10,378 bases of DNA from UBA6176 sp041688515 (lineage in GTDB: Bacteria; Verrucomicrobiota; Verrucomicrobiia; Limisphaerales; UBA9464): the NCBI GenBank assembly GCA_041688515.1, contig JBDNHZ010000104.1:1-10378 (forward strand). Reading direction: 5' to 3'. Under the pieces are notes generated by a model. That model did no database searches. It had not been told where the DNA came from and saw nothing but the letters and a program-made list of their open reading frames with translations. The position numbers and the translations under genes were made by a program. Positions 1 to 5,142 of this stretch are shown piece after piece (positions within the stretch are counted from its first letter, which is position 1; every line of letters begins with the position of its first letter).

Positions 1-366
1 ACAACAGTACGGATACCTGTACGACGACATCGGGAACCGGAAGGATAGCCGGGAGGGAGGCGACGCCATCGGCGCCGGCCTCCAGACGACAAGCTACACG
101 GCGAACCTCTTGAACCAGTACACGAGCATCGTGACGCCCGGGGTGGCGTCCGTGAACGGGTTGGCTAACGCCACCAACGTGGTGACGGTGAACGGTGCCG
201 CCACGGCGCGACAGGGTGAGTACTGGTGGAAACAGACCAGCGTGCGCGGGGGCACGTACTGGACCAGCGGATCCGCGACCAACGGGTACGGCCCGGTGAG
301 CCTGGTGGGGGTGGTGACGACCGAGACCCGGACTCAACTCTGGGGTCTGGATCTTTCGGAGGGAAA

Positions 367-418
367 GCGGAGACGCGGTGAAGAAGGGGATGGGTTCTCT
401 GCGTTTCCGCGTCTCTGC
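367..418. repeat. imperfect inverted repeat of the CTCTGCGT type
   Basis: The left arm GCGGAGACGCGG (367-378) pairs with the right arm CCGCGTCTCTGC (407-418) with 11 of 12 bases matching. The right half, around 396-420, resembles the 'CTCTGCGT..CCGCGTCTCTGCGG' strings that recur between genes in many high-GC genomes; that resemblance is from memory. It starts eight bases after the last RHS-like codon, so it marks the RHS breakpoint. Confidence 0.55.
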
Positions 419-504
419 GGGAGTTGGATTTTCGCCACTGCATCCGGCGCGGGGCACACGCTCCCACTCTCGCCTTCGAAACGGCGGGAATCCCGTCCAA
501 CACC

Positions 505-538
505 CGGACGGCATTTCGCTACGCGAATGGAGCGTCCG
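505..538. repeat. two-part hairpin
   Basis: An outer stem CGGACG (505-510) / CGTCCG (533-538) encloses an inner stem TTCGC (515-519) / GCGAA (523-527) with the loop TAC, separated by a small internal loop. It lies in the gene-free stretch after the broken RHS gene. There is no T-tract, so it is not a typical intrinsic terminator. It is most likely another REP-like palindromic element. Confidence 0.4.
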
Positions 539-693
539 TCTTCGCGGCTTCACGTGAGGTATCATTGCTGGCCCGGGCGAGGAGGCGTCCACGGCGTGCG
601 AGGAACCCGCGGCCAAGGCGGTGGGGGACGCCACGCGCACTCCAGGACGCTCGGCGCGGGACGACCCAACCCGCCGCCCTGAAAGCCCCTTAA

Positions 694-718
694 ATCGGTG
701 TCATCCGCGGAATCGGTG
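694..718. repeat. short direct-repeat element (ATCGGTG twice)
   Basis: ATCGGTG occurs at 694-700 and again at 712-718, separated by TCATCCGCGGA. The whole string resembles the 'ATCTGTGTCATCTGTGG'-type intergenic repeat found in several bacterial groups; this likeness is recalled, not searched. It lies 44 bases beyond the 3' end of the ThuA-like gene. Confidence 0.35.
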
Positions 719-761
719 GATCACACCCCATCTGTTCCAAATCCGGGGACCGCGTCGGCCC

Positions 762-1739
762 TTACTTCAGTTCGTGCTCTGCGACTTTCACGCCCTTTTT
801 GTAGGTGTTGAACCCGAACTTCGAGGGGGAGTATTCGCCGACCAGGGTGACGTCGGCCTTCTTCGGAACTTCCTGACCGGTGAGGTGGTAGCTGGCGTTG
901 ACGAAGAGGCGGCGAAGGTCTTCGGACTGGAGATCGGTGGCGGCACCGATGGTCGAACAGAAGAACGTGGCTTTCTTGCCCCCGTTGACGGACGCCTCCC
1001 GGACCCACACCAACGGCATGATCGCCTTGGCGAGATTCGGACCATCGGTCGGGTTCATCGCCTTGAGGACCTGGCCGTGGAGCAGAATGGCGGCATCGGA
1101 GGGGAAGTCCGGGTTCACCCCGTAGACATCGGTGGGGCCGAAGACGTCGGTGACGCCGCGGAGGACGGCGTGGCCGCGATTCTTGCCGTCGATGATGCCG
1201 CGGGTGGCTTCGCCGCCGTGGTTGCCGTGGTGATAGGTCCAGGTCTCACCGACGGTCATGCCGCCGAAGCCGCCGCCCTTGGCGGTCCAACTGAACTTCG
1301 CGTACGGGCTCTGCTTGTTGCGCTCGTAATTGAAGGAGTGGGTGGCGGTGCGGAGGACCATCATGGGTTTGCCGGCCTCCATGTAGTCGACGAAATGCTT
1401 CATGTCGGCGTCCGGCAGTTCGCGGAAGCGGAGCTGGTTCATGACCAGATCGGCGGTCCCCAGCAGGTGCATGCCGGGGATGTTGGTCTGGTTGTTCGGA
1501 TTGATGGTGCTGTCGGCGTCCTGGGAGAAGAGCACGGTGCAGCGGAATCCGTGGGTCTGGCTGAGGATCTTGCCCATCTGCGGCAACCCTTCTTCCGAAC
1601 GGTATTCCTCGTCCCCCGACAGCATGACGATGTGCTTGCCGTTGGCTTTGTCCGGCTTGGGTTCATATACGACCCATTGCCCGGCGGCAGCCAACATGGA
1701 GAAGGACAACCCTGCGAGAACAGCAATCAAAGGCTTCAT
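762..1739 (-). CDS. secreted ThuA-like domain protein
   Basis: The product is 325 residues from an ATG at 1739. This start is chosen because it begins a clear signal peptide (Met-Lys, then a hydrophobic stretch to about residue 19, ending Ala-Ala-Ala-Gly). The frame stays open upstream to 1952, but that part runs through a palindromic repeat and is not protein-like. The mature part shows the ThuA-like pattern common in planctomycetes and verrucomicrobia: HIVMLSGDEEYRSEE at 36-50, FRELPDADMKHFVDY at 105-119, LRTATHSF at 129-136 and a VWVRE segment near the C-terminus. ThuA domains have a class-I glutamine-amidotransferase-like fold without an obvious catalytic Cys. They are linked to trehalose or other sugar use, but the exact reaction is unknown. 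An extracytoplasmic location is likely. No Shine-Dalgarno site is evident. It sits 273 bases downstream of panB, so it may or may not be co-transcribed with it. Confidence 0.82.
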   Translation of the reverse strand: MKPLIAVLAGLSFSMLAAAGQWVVYEPKPDKANGKHIVMLSGDEEYRSEEGLPQMGKILSQTHGFRCTVLFSQDADSTINPNNQTNIPGMHLLGTADLVMNQLRFRELPDADMKHFVDYMEAGKPMMVLRTATHSFNYERNKQSPYAKFSWTAKGGGFGGMTVGETWTYHHGNHGGEATRGIIDGKNRGHAVLRGVTDVFGPTDVYGVNPDFPSDAAILLHGQVLKAMNPTDGPNLAKAIMPLVWVREASVNGGKKATFFCSTIGAATDLQSEDLRRLFVNASYHLTGQEVPKKADVTLVGEYSPSKFGFNTYKKGVKVAEHELK

Positions 1740-1756
1740 TGCCCAGCAGGATGGAC

Positions 1757-1800
1757 CAGCGAGGGAACGGGGGAAAGTTCCCAGTTCCCAGAACCCGGAA
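1757..1800. repeat. heptamer-type repeat near the thuA start
   Basis: On the minus strand the leader of the ThuA-like gene reads GGTTCTGGGAACTGGGAAC followed by TTTCCCCCGTTCCC. TGGGAAC is repeated twice in tandem with a degenerate third copy and an inverted partner. Short GGGAACT tandem repeats occur between genes in many genomes. No role is evident, but it lies close to the start codon and could fold in the mRNA leader. Confidence 0.3.
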
Positions 1801-1872
1801 TTCGGGCGCAGCTTGACACTGTCCTCAGGCGAAAAGTGGATTCGCGAGCCGTGCCGGGCAAATTCCGGGGGC

Positions 1873-1890
1873 GCGGCCGTCCCCGGCCGC
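1873..1890. repeat. GC hairpin GCGGCCG/CGGCCGC
   Basis: GCGGCCG (1873-1879) and CGGCCGC (1884-1890) form a perfect 7-bp stem with the loop TCCC. It lies 21 bases from the hairpin repeat at 1912-1950, and the two may be parts of one composite intergenic element. No T-tract follows on either strand. Confidence 0.45.
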
Positions 1891-1911
1891 CTGGGGAGAG
1901 GGAAGAAAGCA

Positions 1912-1950
1912 GCGGGCGAGGACGCCCGCGCTCCCAGGAGGGGCAGAGTC
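1912..1950. repeat. 39-base dispersed hairpin repeat, copy 1
   Basis: This begins with the perfect 7-bp hairpin GCGGGCG (1912-1918) / CGCCCGC (1923-1929), loop AGGA, and continues with a conserved CTCCCAGGAGGGGC tail. It matches the element at 4051-4089 at 34 of 39 positions. It lies in the space between panB and the ThuA-like gene. If transcribed, it would be in the leader of the ThuA-like mRNA. The copy-to-copy likeness is seen directly. Its wider distribution in the genome is inferred. Confidence 0.65.
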
Positions 1951-2000
1951 AAGGTGCCCCTCGGAATTCTGGCGACGGGCGCCGGGCTCTGGAGGGTGGA

Positions 2001-2024
2001 GCGAGTCCGGGATCAGGGACTCGC
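2001..2024 (-). other. hairpin enclosing the panB stop codon
   Basis: GCGAGTCC (2001-2008) and GGACTCGC (2017-2024) form a perfect 8-bp stem with an 8-base loop. The panB TGA (2013-2015, minus strand) sits in that loop. No T-tract follows on the minus strand, so this is not a standard intrinsic terminator. It could stabilise the mRNA 3' end or assist a factor-dependent stop, or it could be a by-product of the repetitive codons at the panB 3' end. Confidence 0.4.
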
Positions 2025-2834
2025 GGAGCTCGTTCCTCCGGCGGAGCTCGTCCCAGGCGGAATACGTCCCTCCACCTCACCGACCCATTGGGTCACCGTT
2101 TCGCGGATGTCGGCGCCGGTGCGCAGACGGGGGGTGACGAAGCGGGGAGTGAACCAGGGGAATCCGCCGATGAGATCGGGCGTCACCAGGATCTGACCGT
2201 CGCAGTCCGGGCCGCTGCCGATCCCGATGGTCACCATGCGGGAACAGGATCGGGTGATTTCCTCGGCGACGGGTGGGGTGACCAACTCGAGGATACAGGC
2301 GAAGACTCCTGCTTCCTCCAGCGCCCGGGCATCGGCGAGGAGACGCTGACGTCCGGCGTCGTCACGGCCCTTGATCCGGTATTTGCCCCCCTCTTCCAGC
2401 ACGTGTTGAGGGAGCATCCCGAGGTGACCGCAGAAGGGAATACCGGCATCGAGGATGGCCCGGATCTGGGGCAGGATTTCGGTTCCGCCCTCGGCCTTCA
2501 CGAATCCGGCTCCATCGGCGACCAGCAAGCGCGCGTTGGCGACGGCCTGTTCCGGGGTGTCGTAGGTATGAAAAGGGAGGTCGCACCCGACCAGCGCCCG
2601 GGTGCCGGCCCGGGCGACTGCGCGCAGGTGATGGCGCATGTCGTCGAGCGTGACCTGAGTGGTGTCCGGAAGACCCAGAACCACCATCCCGAGCGAATCA
2701 CCGACCAGGATCAACGGCACCCCGGCCTCGTCCAGGAGGCGCGCGGTGGGATGATCATAGGCGGTGAGCGACGGGATCGGGAGCCGACCCTTGCGGGCGC
2801 GGATGGAATCGGGAGTGAAGCGGGCTGGATCCAC
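2013..2834 (-). CDS. panB: 3-methyl-2-oxobutanoate hydroxymethyltransferase
   Basis: This enzyme transfers a one-carbon unit from 5,10-methylenetetrahydrofolate to 2-oxoisovalerate, giving ketopantoate, the first committed step to pantothenate and coenzyme A. I chose the GTG at 2834, giving 273 residues against 264 in E. coli. Longer starts would run into the upstream epimerase. The metal and substrate residues are visible at nearly the E. coli numbering: Asp46 in LVGDSLGM, Asp85 in CDLPF, Glu115 in KAEGG and the catalytic Glu183 in LELV. GHLGMLPQ and IGIGSGPDCDGQ are also classic PanB segments. The C-terminus adds a short Ser/Gly/Pro-rich tail (PGTSSAGGTSSASP) encoded by an imperfect direct repeat (CGGAGCTCGT twice), which is not needed for the fold. 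It starts 26 bases after the epimerase stop, suggesting co-transcription. No panC is present in the window. Confidence 0.93.
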   Translation of the reverse strand: MDPARFTPDSIRARKGRLPIPSLTAYDHPTARLLDEAGVPLILVGDSLGMVVLGLPDTTQVTLDDMRHHLRAVARAGTRALVGCDLPFHTYDTPEQAVANARLLVADGAGFVKAEGGTEILPQIRAILDAGIPFCGHLGMLPQHVLEEGGKYRIKGRDDAGRQRLLADARALEEAGVFACILELVTPPVAEEITRSCSRMVTIGIGSGPDCDGQILVTPDLIGGFPWFTPRFVTPRLRTGADIRETVTQWVGEVEGRIPPGTSSAGGTSSASP

Positions 2835-2860
2835 AGGGGGGAGAGTGCACCGCGGGGGGA

Positions 2861-3853
2861 TCAGCGGTAGCGAGGCGCGACTTGGTCGTGGATCCAGGCG
2901 TAGGTCTTGGCAAGGCCGTCGCGGAGGCGGGTCGAGGGTTCCCAACCGAAGGCCGACTGGATGAGGGTGTTGTCGGAGTTCCGGCCGTTCACGCCCTTGG
3001 GAGCGGAAAGGTTGTAGGAGCGTTTCAATTGGATGCCGGCGATCTCCTCGACGAGGTCGACCAGTTGATTGATCGAGACCATCTCGGACGACCCGATGTT
3101 GATGGGTTCGACGAAGTCCGAGTGGGTGAGCATCTGGGTGCCGTGGAGGCAGTCGTCGATGTACATGAACGAACGGGTCTGCTGGCCGTCGCCCCAGATC
3201 TCGATCTCATGTTTCCCGGTGAACTTGGCGGTCATCACCTTGCGGCAGACGGCGGCGGGGGCCTTCTCGCGTCCGCCCTCGAAGGTGCCGAACGGGCCAT
3301 AGACATTGTGATAGCGGGCGACGCGGGTGGTGATGCCGAAATCCTCGCGGAAATGGCGGCACATCCGTTCGGAGAAGAGTTTTTCCCAGCCGTAACCGTC
3401 TTCGGGAAGGGCGGGGTAGGCGTCGGCTTCCTTGAGTGCGGTGACGTTGGGATCGCGTTGTTTGTCGGCGTTGTAAACGCAGGCGCTGGAGGCGTAGAAG
3501 AACCGTTTCACCCCGATATCACGGGCGGCCATCAGCAGGTGGGTGTTGATGAGCACGCTAAGCATGCACAACCCCTTGTTCAGTTCGATGAATCCCATGC
3601 CGCCCATGTCCGCGGCCAGGTTGTAAACGACGTCGGCTCCCTGAAGCGCGGTGTAGCAGGCCGACTTGTCTTCCAGGTCCAGCACCACGTTGTCCGCTTC
3701 GGGGAATCGTTGGTACCATTCCGACTGCGGCTTGCAGTCGACCGAGCGGATCCGGCGATAACCCTGACGGAGGAGATCCCCCACCAGATGGCCGCCAATG
3801 AATCCACCACCACCACAAACGACGACGAAGTCCGAGGTATTCCTGCTGCTCAT
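2861..3853 (-). CDS. GDP-mannose 3,5-epimerase-like SDR enzyme
   Basis: The product is 330 residues from an ATG at 3853 with an AGGGG about 8 bases upstream. It is an extended short-chain dehydrogenase/reductase. The NAD-binding glycine motif GGGGFIG is at 14-20. The signature NLAADMGGMGFIE is at 78-90, SSACVY at 122-127 and the YxxxK pair at Tyr154/Lys158. GGREKAPAA holds Lys197. The intervals Cys125-Tyr154 and Cys125-Lys197 equal those of the plant enzyme's Cys145, Tyr174 and Lys217, and GDGQQTRSF and NIGSSEMVS also match that family. The reaction would be double epimerisation of GDP-D-mannose to GDP-L-galactose (and GDP-L-gulose), in bacteria probably for surface polysaccharide. As I recall, a verrucomicrobial enzyme of this type (Methylacidiphilum) has been characterised. 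The family assignment is strong. The substrate is inferred from the conserved catalytic set. It is the first gene of a likely two-gene unit with panB. Confidence 0.88.
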   Translation of the reverse strand: MSSRNTSDFVVVCGGGGFIGGHLVGDLLRQGYRRIRSVDCKPQSEWYQRFPEADNVVLDLEDKSACYTALQGADVVYNLAADMGGMGFIELNKGLCMLSVLINTHLLMAARDIGVKRFFYASSACVYNADKQRDPNVTALKEADAYPALPEDGYGWEKLFSERMCRHFREDFGITTRVARYHNVYGPFGTFEGGREKAPAAVCRKVMTAKFTGKHEIEIWGDGQQTRSFMYIDDCLHGTQMLTHSDFVEPINIGSSEMVSINQLVDLVEEIAGIQLKRSYNLSAPKGVNGRNSDNTLIQSAFGWEPSTRLRDGLAKTYAWIHDQVAPRYR

Positions 3854-3993
3854 ACGTGACCCCTGAGAGTGGGCAGAGGCTCCGCGGCCGGGCCAGAGCA
3901 ATTTTTCCGCGACCGGGACGGGCGGGGTGACGTGGTCGCCCCGTGCACGCCCCTCATTCGCGACCGCTCCTTCCCCATTCATCCGGGCCGCTG

Positions 3994-4021
3994 ACGATCA
4001 CACTTTGCAAAGTGTGATCGT
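3994..4021. promoter_or_regulatory. perfect 28-bp palindrome
   Basis: The half-site ACGATCACACTTTG (3994-4007) is followed immediately by its exact reverse complement (4008-4021), with no central spacer and no mismatch in 14 base pairs. It is more AT-rich than its surroundings. It sits 140 bases upstream of the epimerase start and 148 bases beyond the lysR stop. Perfect, spacer-free symmetry suits an operator for a dimeric regulator. It could also be a mobile palindromic repeat or an RNA hairpin, but no T-tract follows on the minus strand to make it an intrinsic terminator. Confidence 0.55.
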
Positions 4022-4050
4022 GCTGCCGGGTGGGAATGAGGTGGGAAGAA

Positions 4051-4089
4051 GCGGGTGAAGACGCCCGCGGTCCCGGGAGGGGCAGCGTC
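4051..4089. repeat. 39-base dispersed hairpin repeat, copy 2
   Basis: The stem is GCGGGTG (4051-4057) / CGCCCGC (4062-4068) with the loop AAGA. It matches the 1912-1950 copy at 34 of 39 positions, in the same orientation. The C-to-T change in the left arm turns a C-G pair into a G-U type wobble pair, so the stem is kept in the plus-strand RNA. It lies between lysR and the epimerase gene. Confidence 0.65.
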
Positions 4090-4109
4090 CGAGTGCGCCG
4101 CGCGGGAGG

Positions 4110-4154
4110 TTCACCGCAGAGGTCGCAGGGAACGCAAAGCGGACGCGGAGGGAG
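4110..4154. repeat. CCGCAGAGGTCGCAGGG-type intergenic element
   Basis: This purine-rich string (TTCACCGCAGAGGTCGCAGG, then AACGCAAAGCGGACGCGGAG) resembles, in reverse complement, the 'CTTTGCGTTC..TGCGACCTCTGCGGTGAA' repeats recalled from many bacterial genomes. It is built on the same short theme as the element at 367-418 (CTCTGCG.. motif). It lies 16 bases beyond the lysR stop codon. Membership of a repeat family is inferred from memory. Confidence 0.45.
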
Positions 4155-4169
4155 AAACGGCAGGCGAGG

Positions 4170-5054
4170 TCAGAGGGTTTTCCGTCCCTCCATGAGCTTG
4201 CGGAGGATTTCATTCGGAAACCGGCGACTGGGGGTGATGGCGTAGAAGCTCTCCCGGATCTGCGGGAACTGGTGATGCTCGACCAGAATCCGCTGTCGGA
4301 GTTCGTCCTGGACCACCACGGGCGGTACCAGGGTGACGGTCCGGGTATCCCGGGCGAGCAGTCGCAGCATGGCCATGTCGTCCACCTCCGCTGCGATGAT
4401 GGGGCGGATGCCGGCCCGCTCGAGTTCCAGATCGAAGGCGGAGCGGATGTTGCTGTCGAGGCTCGGCAGGACGATGGGCGTTGTCCGGAGGTCGTCCGGA
4501 AAACGGAAGGGTTTCTGTCGGGCCACCCGACGTCCGACCAGACTGACCGGTTGCTCGGCGAGCAGGTGGCTGTGCCAGCCGGTTTCCGCGTCGCGTTTCA
4601 CCGGGAGGTTCGAGAGCACGAGGTCGATGGTGTGGGACTTCAGTTGGGCGAGGAGGTCGCGGAGGCTTCCGGAGCGAAGGACCAATACGATCTCAGGTTC
4701 GTCGAGCAGGGGGCGAAGGAACTCCAGTTGGAAGTTCCGGGACAAGGTCGCCACCGCTCCGACGGAAAGGATCTTCCGATGGCCGGGTGAATGTCGGGAC
4801 AGGGTGGTCATCAACTCCTCGCCGGTGCGGAAGATGGACTCGGCATAGTCCAGCACGACGCGCCCGGTCTCCGTGAGCGTGAGCTTCTTGTTGGCGCGGA
4901 CAAACAAGGGATGGCCAAGGCTTTCCTCCAATTGTCGCAATTGGATGCTGAGAGCGGACTGGGAGATCCGGAGGCGCTCCGCTGCATGGGTCAGGCTGCC
5001 TTCGTTGGCAATCGCCCTGAAGTAACGGAGGTGATGGTAATTAAGAAACGCCAC
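4170..5054 (-). CDS. LysR-type transcriptional regulator, divergent from dabBA
   Basis: Taken from the GTG at 5054, the product is 294 residues, normal for the family. It begins MAFLNYHHLRYF, as LysR proteins usually do. An ATG at 5084 would add ten residues unlike the family; neither start has a Shine-Dalgarno site. The winged helix-turn-helix covers about residues 6-65, with SLTHAAERLRISQSALSIQL (20-39) as the DNA-binding helices and LTETG after them. The rest is the two-lobed effector-binding domain. The N-terminal NYHHLRYF and C-terminal FYAITPSRRFP segments recall NhaR-like members. Being divergent from dabB across an 88-base gap, it is the likely regulator of the DAB operon, as with CbbR/CcmR-type regulators beside carbon-uptake genes in autotrophs. 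The effector is unknown. Family certain; target inferred. Confidence 0.88.
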   Translation of the reverse strand: MAFLNYHHLRYFRAIANEGSLTHAAERLRISQSALSIQLRQLEESLGHPLFVRANKKLTLTETGRVVLDYAESIFRTGEELMTTLSRHSPGHRKILSVGAVATLSRNFQLEFLRPLLDEPEIVLVLRSGSLRDLLAQLKSHTIDLVLSNLPVKRDAETGWHSHLLAEQPVSLVGRRVARQKPFRFPDDLRTTPIVLPSLDSNIRSAFDLELERAGIRPIIAAEVDDMAMLRLLARDTRTVTLVPPVVVQDELRQRILVEHHQFPQIRESFYAITPSRRFPNEILRKLMEGRKTL

Positions 5055-5142
5055 GCAGATAGTTTTACGAAAGAGAACGATCATGAACAATCAATATACG
5101 TGAAGGGGTCAGGAGCCGGCCCCATGGTGCGCGGCGAACTGA
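5055..5142. promoter_or_regulatory. divergent lysR-dabB control region with TNA-N7-TNA array
   Basis: These 88 bases are markedly more AT-rich than the flanking genes and must hold both divergent promoters. At 5081-5103 the sequence is TCA-N7-TCA-N7-TGA, which is two overlapping TNA-N7-TNA units; the outer pair (TCA atatacg TGA, 5091-5103) is also inverted. TNA-N7/8-TNA is the pattern described for CbbR-type LysR regulators. The region also contains TATACG (5095-5100) and TTTACG (5064-5069), too far apart to be a normal promoter pair. The site is plausible but short motifs of this kind arise by chance. Confidence 0.45.

Larger units (their letters stand above)
2..682 (+). pseudogene. RHS/YD-repeat protein, 3' remnant broken in its core
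   Basis: The reading frame is already open at base 2 and runs to a TGA at 680-682, so the 5' end lies outside the window. The first part carries RHS/YD-repeat signatures: YLYDDIGNR near the left edge, then YTANLLNQYTSI and ARQGEYWWK, ending with TRTQLWGLDLS at about 328-358. In the family, WGLDLSG is normally followed by a glycine-rich stretch and the conserved RHS core (GNV, DYGPFGE-type motifs), then a variable tail. Here the frame instead enters a palindromic repeat at 359, and the remaining 107 codons are Arg/Pro/Gly-rich and look non-coding. I read this as a truncated, probably dead RHS gene. Intact relatives are large secreted or surface proteins, some acting as polymorphic toxins. The RHS identity is fairly sure. 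That the tail is not a functional domain is inference. Confidence 0.75.
359..761. other. gene-free stretch made of palindromic and dispersed repeats
   Basis: I see no credible gene between the end of RHS similarity (358) and the stop codon of the ThuA-like gene (762). The stretch contains three repeat-like elements, listed separately: an inverted repeat at 367-418, a two-part hairpin at 505-538 and a short direct-repeat element at 694-718. Possible reading frames here are rich in Arg, Pro and Gly and lack recognisable motifs. No convincing terminator is visible for either flanking gene. Confidence 0.6.
3854..4169. other. 316-base intergenic region packed with repeats
   Basis: This space lies between the stop of the LysR-type gene and the start of the epimerase gene, both on the minus strand. 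It holds no credible gene. It contains a perfect 28-bp palindrome (3994-4021), the second copy of the hairpin repeat (4051-4089) and a CCGCAGAGGTCGCAGGG-type element (about 4110-4154). The promoter for the epimerase-panB unit should lie in 3854-3993, but I see no clear -35/-10 pair there. Confidence 0.6.

Noticed and set aside
359..682. RHS C-terminal toxin domain
   Set aside because: The conserved RHS core that normally precedes a toxin tail is absent and the segment is made of palindromic repeats.
621..2870. A 749-codon open frame on the plus strand opposite the ThuA-like gene and panB
   Set aside because: It is an antisense shadow produced by high-GC codon bias. It has no recognisable motif, spans a repeat-filled gap, and both minus-strand genes are clear family members.
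2882..3859. A 325-codon plus-strand open frame opposite the epimerase gene
   Set aside because: The minus strand encodes a complete epimerase with all catalytic residues; the plus-strand product is Gly/Val/Asp-rich without motifs.
3854..3982. N-terminal extension of the epimerase to an ATG at 3982
   Set aside because: It would add 43 residues before the Rossmann glycine motif, unlike the family, while the ATG at 3853 has an AGGGG at suitable distance.
3994..4021. Intrinsic terminator for lysR
   Set aside because: It is 148 bases beyond the stop codon and has no T-tract on the minus strand.
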